Assembly: GCA_008729055.1 (NCBI GenBank)
Contig: SDUX01000005.1
Span: 1,496,875-1,560,874, forward strand
Direction of reading: 5' to 3'
DNA length: 64,000 nt
Source of the DNA: Pyropia haitanensis
Lineage: Eukaryota; Rhodophyta; Bangiophyceae; Bangiales; Bangiaceae
In this document: piece after piece, positions 32,530 through 41,233 of the stretch
How the letters are laid out: each line of letters begins with the position of its first letter
How positions within the stretch are numbered: position 1 is the stretch's first letter
Made by a program: the position numbers and the translations under genes
The notes under the pieces: model-generated
Told to the model about the DNA's origin: nothing
Databases searched by the model: none
What the model saw: only the letters and a program-made list of their open reading frames with translations

Positions 32530-33468
32530 CTAGGCGGTGATGGTGCGGCCCGGTTGTCCGTCCTTGCCGTCGCGGCCCTTGGTGCCGCGACGTCCCGACC
32601 GGCCGGCGGGCCCGTCCCCGCCGTTACCCCCGTTCCCGGCGTCCCCGCCGCTGCCGCCGATCCCCGAATCGCCACCGTTGCCGCCGTCGCCGCCGTCGGC
32701 GGCTGCGCCACCGTCCCCGCCGTCGCCGCCGCGGCCGCCGTCGCCGCCAACGCCGCCGACGCCACCGTCGCCGCCGCGGCCACCTGGCCGGCCGGCCACG
32801 TTGCCGTCGCCGCCCCGGCCGCCGGCGCCGCCATTGCCACCAGCGCAACCGGCGCCGCCGTTGCCGCCACGGCCGCCGTTAAGGCCGGGCAGGCCGTCCC
32901 CGCCGTCGAGGCTGCCCGTCTTGGCAAACGTCTCGGCCGAGCAGTCCTTGCCATCGACGCCGTCAATGACAGGGCGGAAGTAGTTGTTGAATACGGTCCG
33001 CAGGTACGAGGGCTTGAACCCAAAGAAGCTGTCGCCACCGCCGGCGGTGGGCGCGGGCGACGTGGTCGGTGTGGGCGACGTGGTGGGCGACGTGGTGGGA
33101 GTTGGGGTGGTCGCCGCCGCTGGCGCGCACGCAGACAGGCAGGTGCGGCCGTCGGTCGTGGTGGCGGCCGCCTTGCACGTCCACCCGAGGGTGACGGTCG
33201 GGTAGCAGGCGCCGTCCTTGAGGCGGAACGCCGGCACCCCACCCCCGCCCGCGCACGGCACGGCAGCCGCCGACGGGCGGGCGAGGCAGAAGAGGCCGCT
33301 CAGGGTTGTGGTGGTGGTGCATGCAAACGGCGCGCCACAGGGGGTCGTGGCCTGCGCCACCGACGGCGTCATGTCGGCGGCGGGGGCAGCGACAGCGAGC
33401 GCCGACACGGAGACGAGGACGGTGGAGGTGGTGGCCAGCGCGACCGCGCGACGGGTGGAGGGCGCCAT
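32530..33468 (-). CDS. Secreted Cys-rich and collagen-like Gly/Asp-rich protein
   Basis: A 312-residue intronless protein. It opens with a signal peptide (MAPSTRRAVALATTSTVLVS, then an Ala-rich cleavage region). A cysteine-rich domain of about 110 residues follows, with Cys in TPCGAPFAC, LFCLARP, VPCAGG, GACYPT, GWTCKAA and RTCLSAC. Next come a Thr/Pro/Ser hinge and a conserved-looking segment (FFGFKPSYLRTVFNNYFRPV). About 115 C-terminal residues are made of GGxGGxGG and GDGGxGG units, closing with a KGRDGKDGQPG-like piece. Some triplets resemble collagen Gly-X-Y, but most are Gly-Gly-X, closer to plant glycine-rich wall proteins. A cell-wall or extracellular-matrix role is inferred. The gene diverges from the METTL2-type gene. 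Confidence 0.8.
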   Translation of the reverse strand: MAPSTRRAVALATTSTVLVSVSALAVAAPAADMTPSVAQATTPCGAPFACTTTTTLSGLFCLARPSAAAVPCAGGGGVPAFRLKDGACYPTVTLGWTCKAAATTTDGRTCLSACAPAAATTPTPTTSPTTSPTPTTSPAPTAGGGDSFFGFKPSYLRTVFNNYFRPVIDGVDGKDCSAETFAKTGSLDGGDGLPGLNGGRGGNGGAGCAGGNGGAGGRGGDGNVAGRPGGRGGDGGVGGVGGDGGRGGDGGDGGAAADGGDGGNGGDSGIGGSGGDAGNGGNGGDGPAGRSGRRGTKGRDGKDGQPGRTITA

Positions 33469-34359
33469 GGCTCGACGGGAGTAGGTGAGCGGGGTCGGAG
33501 GCTGTGACGTGGTGTGATGTTGAACGAGCTGGCCAGGTGAAGCGAGTGTGTAGGGGGGAGTAGACGGCGCTGGTGGCTGTGAGATGAGGGACTGGATAGA
33601 GACGTAGGAGGCTGGCAGTGGGGCCTCTTGTACCGCCGCGACCGCTGTTCAGCGGCGCGGCGGTCGCGGCGGCGACGGGGGCGTGCCACTGCGATGCGGC
33701 GGGCTTTCGGTTCCCCGCGGCTCGTGCGGAGCGCGCCATACTCTACGACAGCCGCTGGAAATGGCACCGGGACCGCTGCCGTGGTAGGGGCGCCACCGCT
33801 AGGCGAGCTGCAACGGCGCGCACGGTGGGCCCGCACGTTCCCCCATGTTCCCAGATTGGGGTGGCGCGAGTCCACGCCCGAGTCCACGCGCCAACAACCC
33901 ACCGCGACGGCGCTCGCCCTGCCGGGACGCGCGTCGGGCAGGCTGGGTGGGTGCCGGTCGGGACGCACGCGACCTCGGTGTGGGAGCGGCGCCACCGCCA
34001 TTTAGCATACCACACCCAACGCGCGGTCCGTGTGCGAAAAGCAGCTGCGGGACGAAAAGCAACCGAGCTATGGCCATGGAGTTTTTTATTTTTTTTTATC
34101 GGCGCTCCTGGTGTCTTTGCTGGGATCCCCCGTCCAGGCCGGATCACTCCTTTGGAGTCTCTGGCCGCTGCCGCCGTCGCCGCCACCGCCGTTGCGCGCT
34201 CGGCGCGATAGGCTCCCACGCCGCACCTGCCACCGCTGCCTCCCCCTCCCCATGCCCCTCCCCCCCAACCGTCTACCCCGTTCCGCCCCCATCCCCCCCC
34301 GCCGCCCCATTACCACTGCCCCTCTCCTCTTCCCCCCCCCGGTCCCCCACCCCCGCCCC
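33469..34359. promoter_or_regulatory. Shared upstream region of the collagen-like and METTL2-type genes
   Basis: The two start codons point away from each other across 891 bp. The plus-strand side is C-rich just before 34360, like other leaders here. No single promoter motif stands out, and no gene is supported inside. Confidence 0.35.
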
Positions 34360-34599
34360 ATGGATGACGAAGCCGACGACTGGATGGCCGCCGTCGCGGG
34401 CGTGCTGCTCCCCCCCCCCGGCACTGCCGACGGTGCCGGTGGCACCCCCCCTGCGCGCGAGGCGCCGCGTAGCCGCCGCTCGGGTGCCCGCCGCCGTGCC
34501 CGCCTGGCCGCCGCGGCGCGGCCGCCGCGCCCGCCGCGGCGGGTGGCGCTCGCGTTTCCGGGCGCCACCGCCCTGCCGTCGGCCGGCAGTGGCGGCGGC

Positions 34600-34652
<53 letters not shown>

Positions 34653-36080
34653 CGGCGGCGGGGGTGGTGGTGGTGGTGGTGCAGCCACCGCCGTCGCCGC
34701 GGTGCCCGCCGCCGCGGCGACGGCGACGACCCCCCGGAGTGGGGCGGCGGCGGGCCCCCCCAGGGAGGCCCCCGGGGAGGCCCCCGCCTGGGACGCCTTT
34801 TACGCGGGCCACGCGGGCGCGTTTTTCAAGGACAAGCACAACCTCCGCCGCTTCTTTCCGCAGCTGATGCCCGCGGCCGTCGTGGCTGACTGGTCTGCGT
34901 GGCACCCGCCGCTGGACGCGGCGGTCGGGGGTGCGGACGGCGGCGGTGGCGGCGGCGGTGCTCACAGGGACGGCTGCGGCGGTGACAACGGTGGTGGCGA
35001 GGGTGCCGCAGCCCGCGCGGCGGCGCCCACCCCCCCCCGGGCGCGACGGTGCTCGTCGAGGCCGGCTGCGGCACGGGCGCGTCGGTGTACCCCCTCCTCC
35101 GCGCCAACCCCGCGCTCTTTGCCTACGCCTTTGACGTGTCCGCCGCGGCGGTTGGCCACCTGGTCGCGTCCCCCGAGTACGCCGCCCGCCGCGTCTCGGC
35201 CGCCGTCCACGACGCCGCCGCGGCGCCGTGGCCGCTCCCGCCGGGCACCGCCGACTTTGTGACGCTCGTGTGGACGCTGTCGGCGCTGCCGCCGGCGCGG
35301 ATGCGCGACGCCGCGGCGGCGGCGTACGGCGCGCTGCGGGGGGGGGGGCGGGTGCTGCTGCGGGATTACGCGGGGGGGGACCTCGCGCAGGTGCGGCTGG
35401 CGGCCAAGTGTGGGGTGCGGGGGGGGGGGGTGGCGGCGGATGGGGGGGCGGTGGGGGGGGCGGTGGGGGGGCGGTGGGGGGGAGGGGCGGGGGGGGGGGG
35501 CGGCCGTAGCACCCGGGGCGGGGGTGGGGTGGCCGCCAGTGCCGCCGCGGAGGGGGTGACCGCCAATGGCGGTGCGGGGAAGGGTGCGACGGTTGGCCAT
35601 GGAGGCGGCAGTGGCGGCAGCGGCGACAGTGGCGGGGTTCTTGGTGCCGGCGGTGACCGCGTGGAGGGCGACGCGGACGTCGGTGACGTCGACGGTGTGG
35701 GCTGTGTCACTGGCGGTGGTGGCGGCGGCGACGCCGCGGCGGGCGGATCCGGTCGGATGGGTGCCAATGGCGACGCCACGGGCGGCGCGGCGACCAACGG
35801 TGCCGCCGCCCATGCAAGGCGCGGCACCGCGGGCGGCGGCGCCACCGCCGACGACGATGGGGGCGTGCGCGCGTTTGCGCGCGCCGACGGCACGCGCACC
35901 TACTTTTTCACGCAGGCGGAGCTGGCCGCCCTCTTTGTGTCGGCCGGCTTTGCGGTGGAGGAGCTCCGCACCGCCCGCGTGGAGCACGTCAACCGCAAGG
36001 AGGGGCTGACGATGCGCCGCTGCTGGGTGCACGCGGTGTTTCGAAAGCCGGTGGGGGGGGGGGGCGGGCCGCCGGCCTGA
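34360..36080 (+). CDS. METTL2/METTL8/ABP140-type tRNA 3-methylcytidine methyltransferase (one frame break)
   Basis: The start MDDEADDWMAAVAG precedes an Arg/Gly low-complexity region. The family N-terminal signature follows: AWDAFYAGHAGAFFKDKHNL, then FFPQLMP. SAM motif I is LVEAGCGTGASVYPLLRANP, followed by FAYAFDVSAAAVGHL, FVTLVWTLSALPP, and LLRDYAGGDLAQVRL. After a Gly-rich insertion of about 150 residues the C-terminus has ADGTRTYFFTQAELAALF and VNRKEGLTMRRCWVHAVF. This order is that of enzymes making m3C32 in tRNA-Thr/Ser. The front half and the SAM half lie in different frames that join in a C run at about 35028-35038. Total length is one base short of a multiple of three, so an under-called run is the simplest explanation. 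Yeast ABP140 uses a programmed +1 frameshift; the shift here is in the opposite direction. Confidence 0.87.
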
Positions 36081-37047
36081 GGCGGCGCGGCGGCGACACG
36101 CCGGGCGGCCGGCGGGGGCGGCCACGGGCGGCCGCCGCCCATCTCTTGGTGTGCTGGGTGGGCCCGCAGGTGGTACGCGCCTCGTGTCGCTGGCGCGCGC
36201 TCTGGGTGTGCGTCTCCCTCTTCCACCCAAACGGGCGTCCCGGAGCGGTGTTGCGTGCGGCCGGCCTGCGTCTGTCACAGCCTCCACGGCAGTACAGGCA
36301 GACGTGACGAGCCGCCTGCGGGGCCCACCAGTACCCTGCACTGGCGGCTGTGGGCGTGCAAGTGGCATCGAAGCGTATGGACCCTACCAGTCGTAGACGC
36401 GAGCCCGGGGGGGTAGGGTGCCAGTGGCTGCGTCGAGGCCAGACGGTCGGCGTGGGGGGCCTGCCGATGCAACCAGACGTGCGTCTGTGACTGGCCGCTG
36501 CGACCACCGAGAGCCGCCTCGCGAGCTTGTCTTCTCCGCTCGCCGTCTGTCGTGGTGTGCAGCCTGGTGACGGCGCCCCCCGTTCTGGTCTGCGGAACTC
36601 GCGGGCGGGCGCCTGGGGGTGTCCTGCCGCCCCGGCCGCCGCCGCCGAGGGGTCGCCGCCCTGCCGCCGCCGGGCGCTGTCGGCTGCCCCTCTTCCCTTT
36701 CCTCTACCGCTGTGCTCCTTTCAATGAAGGGGGTATTTCATGGGGAGCAGTGCTTCGTCTTCCCCCGGTGCGACAGTCATCACCATTCATCGGGCCGACC
36801 CGCCGACTGTGGGCGCCGACCGCTATTGTCACACTCACCCGGTCGCCCCCTCTCCCCCACCGCACGTCCCGTCCCCTCCTCCCCCCCCCATCGATTCCAC
36901 CTGGCGCACCGCCTCGCTCGCGTGCTAGTTCGTTCCCCTCCCCCCCCCCACCCCGTCCCCCCTCCACCCCCCAGCACCGGCTCCCCACCCCCCCCATCTA
37001 CCTCGCCACCGCACCGCCGCTGTCGACGCGACCCCCCCCCCCCCCTC
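36081..37047. other. Intergenic (convergent 3' ends)
   Basis: Lies between the METTL2-type gene and the minus-strand Hint fragment. Open frames are Pro/Arg-rich on both strands and unrecognised. Confidence 0.4.
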
Positions 37048-37579
37048 TCACGCCCACGCCGCCGACGCAGCCGCGACGGCGGCGCGCACCGCCTCGGCGG
37101 CGCGCCCGCCGCCGCCGTGGAACGCGCGGACGCTCCCCCAGCGGCGGCGGTAGGCCCACGCGAGCGGCGCGAGCAGCCGCCCCGCCGCCGCCGCCGGCAC
37201 GGCGGTCGTGCGCGTGCTGACGCGGAACCCGTCGACGGCGATGTCCACGCCGTCGAGGACGCGCGGCGCGTGCGGGCCCGTGGCCGTCACGGGCGGGACC
37301 GCCACGACGGGGGTGGTGGCGGTGGTGGCGGTGGCGTTGCCGCCGCCGCCGCCGTCCCAGCCGGCGCGCGGCGGCGGCACCCGCTCGGGCGTATCCCCCA
37401 CCCGCACCGCGCCGGCGGGCACCCACGCGCCCGACGCGTAGATGAGGTGCCCCGCCGACGCGGTGAGCGCCCACCCCTGACGCGGTCGTCAGCCGCACAA
37501 ACGGATGGCCGCCGGTCCGCAGCCGGTAGCTCCACAGAAAGAGCCGCGACGCGGCGCCCGGCCCATGCCACCCCGGTTC
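37048..37579 (-). pseudogene. Hint (hedgehog/intein-type) domain, C-terminal part; 5'-truncated and frame-broken
   Basis: Read from about 37579 downward, the minus strand encodes SRLFLWSYRLRTGGHPFVRL and TTASG. After one extra base in a four-G run (about 37478) it continues WALTASAGHLIYASGAWVPA and GAVRVGDTPERV. A Thr-rich linker follows, then GPHAPRVLDGVDIAVDGFRV, STRTTAV and LLAPLAWAYRR, ending at a stop at 37048. The THxxH-like ALTASAGHLIY block, the PAGAVRVGD block and the VDGxxVST block are the ordered core of Hint/Hog domains, which self-cleave in hedgehog-like secreted proteins. The N-terminal half with the catalytic Cys is absent: a TGA precedes the frame. It may therefore be a pseudogene fragment, or the last exon of a gene whose upstream exons I could not trace. 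Confidence 0.6.
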
Positions 37580-37587
37580 TCAGCCGC

Positions 37588-37835
37588 CTACGACACCTGC
37601 ACCTTGGCTGGACGCGCCACTTCCTCCACCCCGCGCCACCATGTCCATAGCGTCAGGCCCTGTCCGGTGAATACACTGCACAAACGTGGGGAAGTATACT
37701 GCCGAGCAAAGTCTTCCACTCTTCGCGGCACCTGCAGGACGCGATCCGCGACCACGAAGCGGACCGGGAAGTGTAATCCAAAAGTGTGATACAGTGCATC
37801 GCTCGAAACGTGGAACAGCGCGTTGCCGGGGGTGG
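37588..37835 (-). CDS. Possible DUF192-like C-terminal exon
   Basis: One minus-strand frame from about 37835 to a stop at 37588-37590 reads naturally: GNALFHVSSDALYHTFGLHF, then PVRFVVADRVLQVPRRVEDF, then LCSVFTGQGLTLWTWWRGVE. The H-T-F-x-L-H-F-P-V-R-F-V-V-A-D core resembles the HTFxMxFPIDxVFxD signature of DUF192 (UPF0127) proteins. No start is found: an in-frame TGA lies just upstream, and an AG at the same place could be a splice acceptor. It ends 9 bp before the Hint frame opens on the same strand. GC is lower than in neighbouring genes. Confidence 0.3.
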
Positions 37836-38369
37836 CTCAGGAAGCAATCGTAGTAAATTTTCCAAATTGTACCCAAATTTATATGAATTTGGATCGTTTG
37901 TCGGTTTTCAGTGTTGCGGCACGACTAGACACCGGGAAGACTTTGTGCGCACCTGCCAGCGCGGTGCACAGCGACCGTCGCGCCGCCGCGGTGTGCGGGC
38001 GTGCATGACTTGGCCGCCGGTACGCCCGTCGCGGTGGTGAGGGAGGAGCGCCTGGGGTGGGTGGTATCTCCTGTGCCCTCTTCTTGTCTTTATCGTCGTC
38101 GGGCCTGCTTGGCGTGCCGTGTGGCTGGCATCGTCCGCGGGGAGCCGCTGCCGCTGCGCGCCGCGGACGGGCGGTGGCGGCGCGCCGTCGTCCCTGCCAC
38201 TTCTCCCGCCGTCCACGGGAGCGTTCGTTCTCTGCTCTGTCTTCCACTGCTCCCGTTTTGATCATTTTTGTGTTTTTTTTTTGTGTGTCTGCCAAGCCAC
38301 GGCTGGACTGGACAGGGAGCGTCCTCCCCGCCACACCTCCGCATCGTCCGCTCCCCGCGCGCCCTCGCC

Positions 38370-40419
38370 ATGTCGTCGCACGACATGCTCGGCCCGGCGA
38401 CGGCGGCGGCGGCGCGGCCGGTCGGGGCGGGCTCCAATGGCAGCGGCGGCGGCGGCGGCGGTGCCGCGGCGGGTGGTTCGGCGATGGCCGTCACTGCCGG
38501 GGATGAGCAGGGGGGCCATGGGGGGAGGGCGCCGACCGCGGCGGCGGGCGCAGGGGGGTCTGGCGCGGCGGCGGCGGCGGCGGCGGCGCCTGTAGGGGGG
38601 GGGGTGTTGGGGGGGACGCCCGCCGCCCCTAGCAATGTCGGCGTCGTTGGCGGCGGCGACGGCGGCGGCGGCGGCGGCGGTGGCGGCGGCGGTGGGGGTG
38701 GGGGTGGGGGCGGCGGTGGTGGCAGCGGCGGCCGAGGCGCCGCGACAGAGGAAAAGGAGCTTGCCGCGGCGGTGGCGCAGCTGGCGGCGGCGGCGGCGGC
38801 GGTGCCAGAGGACCCGGCGTCGGTGGTGGCGTTGCGAGAGGTACGGACGGAGTGTCGTGCGCATGGGGAGGGGGGGGAGGATGGCGTGGTAACCTGCGAC
38901 AGGTCGTGCTGCGGCAGAGGCCAAGGTGTCACCCTGGCGGTGGGAGCAGCCGTTGTCTGGTCCATTGGCGCTGCACGGGGGACTGCTCTGTTTTTTTTTT
39001 CTGTGGATGCGCTAACGCCCTCTTCATCTCGTGCGGACCCGCGGCTGGTCCGGACCCCGTCGGCTATCCCCTCCATCTGACTGCTCCTTTGCCCCCCCCC
39101 CAACAGGCAGACGCGGTGTTGGCCCACCTCGCGGCGACGGTCGGCCTGACCACCCTGGACCGGGCGCTCGCCGCGTCGCCGCTGGCGGCGTCCCCCCTGG
39201 TGCACCTGGCCCTCCTCGCCGGCCGCCTCGGGCGGGAGCCCGTGGCGTCCCCCCCCACCGCCGCCGCCGCTGCCCTGCTCCACCTGTACGCCGCGGCCGT
39301 CGCGGGCATCCCGCCCGCCCTCGCCCGGTCCGTGCCCGCCCGCTACGCCGCCGCCGCGCGGGCGGCGGCGCGGGTCGGGGCCCCGCCCGGGGCTCCCCCC
39401 GGGACACCCCTCCGGCTGCTCCGGCCGCTCGCCGCGGCGGCCGCCGCGGCGGCGCCCACCCCCGACCACCTCACCCCCATCCACGCGGACCTGCTCGGCG
39501 TGGCGCTCGCCGCGGGCGCCCCCGACGCGGTGCGGGCGCTCGCGCTGGCGCGGCCGTCGCACATGGACGCGGCGGCAACCGCGCTCGCCGCGACCGACGT
39601 GCAGCTCTACTACTACTATTGTGGGTGCGTGGCGGCGGCGGTGGGGCGGCTCGACGCGGCGGCCGCGGCGCTCACCCTCTGCCTTACCGTCCCCGCCGAC
39701 GTGCCGACCGACGTGGCGCTGGCCGCGCACAAGAAGCGCACGCTGGTGGGCCTCCTCGCGACCGGCGCCGCGCCGCCGCTGCCCGCCGCCGCGTCGGCGA
39801 CCGCGTCGGCACTCGCCGCCGCCGCCGACGCGTACGCGCAGGTCGCGGCCGCGTTTGGCGCCGCCGTTGCCGTCGCGACGCCCGACGCGCTCGCCGCGGC
39901 GGTGGCCCCCCACGCGCGCACGTTTGCGGCCGACGGCAACGCGGGCCTCGTCGCGGCGCTCGGGCCCGCCCTCCTCCGCCGGCGGGTGGTGCGGCTGACG
40001 CGCACCTACCTGACGCTGCCGCTGGCGGACGTGGCGGCCATGGTCGGCCTGCCCGACGCGGCCGCCGCCGAGGCGCTCCTCCGGTCCATGGTCGCGGACG
40101 GGGAGGTGGCGGCGGTCATTGACAGCGCGGCGGGGATGGCGTCGCTGGCCGCGGCGGCCACGGCGGCCGCGGGGAGGGGCCCGGCCGGCAGTGGCGGCGG
40201 CGGCGAGTCGGGGGGGAGGGGGGGGGGGGGGGGGCGGGTGCGCCGGTGGCCGTGCCGGGCCTGGCCCTCCGCGTCGACGGCGCGGGCGAGGCGAACGAGC
40301 GGAGCTTGCGGCAGCTCCGGTGGGCCGCCGCGCTCCTCGACGAGCTGCACGTCGACCCGCAGTTTGTCGCGTCCGAGGTGTTTGGCGCGCCGCCGCGGTC
40401 GCGGAGGCACGCGTCCTAG
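38370..40419 (+). CDS. CSN3: COP9 signalosome subunit 3 (PCI domain), two exons, one frame break
   Basis: Exon 1 (38370-38840) encodes MSSHDMLGPATAAAARPVGA, a long Gly/Ala stretch and the helix EEKELAAAVAQLAAAAAAVP. A GT-AG intron of 266 bp joins it in phase 0 to exon 2 at 39107. Exon 2 has helical repeats (DVQLYYYYCGCVAAAVGRLD; HKKRTLVGLLATG) and the PCI winged-helix part: VVRLTRTYLTLPLADVAAMV, then MVADGEVAAVIDSAAGM. The order YY(Y)xG, KKxxLVxLL, then RLTxTxLTLxLxD matches CSN3 better than other PCI proteins. After a 15-G run at 40220-40234 the sequence continues one frame over as LRVDGAGEANERSLRQLRWA, with a stop at 40417-40419. CSN3 is part of the complex that removes NEDD8 from cullins. 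The gene converges on the next one. Confidence 0.83.
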
Positions 40420-41233
40420 GTAGGGGGGAGCGGGAGTGGAAGGAGGCGGGGAAGCTGGGGTGGGGGGGGGGTGGAAGGAGGACGCGTCGCGTGGACCGCA
40501 TGGTGCATTCTTGTCTTCCTCGTCCCATTCTGCTGCACGTGGGCGGGTGTGCTGGGAATGCGGGTTGGTAGGACGGGGGTGACGGCGACGCCGGCGGCCG
40601 AGCTCTGCCCGGATCGAGAGCGAGGGGCGGTCCCCCACGCTGCGTGCATTCGTTGGCGGGTGCCGTCGGGCAGCGCCGCCGTGGCGGCCGTGCGGCACCC
40701 CCTGCGGCCGTCGACCGTACGTCGGCAGCGCGTGGACAGACGCAAGCACAGCGCGGCACTGGAACCAGACGGTTGCACAGGTTGGAGTCCCGCGCGCTCG
40801 CCGCACCGGCCGAGGCACCGCACCCGCGACAGCCGCGCGTCGGCGTCCACAGCCGGGCGCGCCCCGCCGACACTGGCGGGAACAGCGCACCGCGCGGGCA
40901 ACCACCCTGGCAAAAAAAAACAAAAAAAAAAAACGCACACCCGCGGGCAGCTCCGCCATGCCCGCCGCCCCACGTCCACCCCGCAAACAGACGACAAACG
41001 AAAAACCCCCAAACCGTGGCGGCCCCGCGCGCGCAGGCGCACGCGCCGACCGGCCATCAACGCAGGCAGCGCCCCCCACCCCGCGCGCCGGCCCACGCCG
41101 TCGGCGCGCGCCGCGGCGGCGGGGCCGCGCCCCCCACGCCGCGGGTGGCGCGGCCATCCCCCCCCAAATCCGCACCCCCCCCCCCCCCCCCTCCACTGTG
41201 CCCCCACCGCTGGTCCACCCCCCCCACGTGGCA
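40420..41233. other. Intergenic (convergent 3' ends)
   Basis: Lies between CSN3 (+) and the coiled-coil protein (-). An A-rich stretch of about 20 bases is at 40912-40933. No gene is supported. Confidence 0.45.

Noticed and set aside
32530..32910. Possible true collagen
   Set aside because: Most of the tail is Gly-Gly-X or Gly-Asp-Gly, not continuous Gly-X-Y, and Pro is scarce.
35028..35049. Programmed ribosomal frameshift as in yeast ABP140
   Set aside because: The shift direction is opposite to yeast's +1 and lies in a C run like the breaks in unrelated genes here, so a sequence error is more likely.
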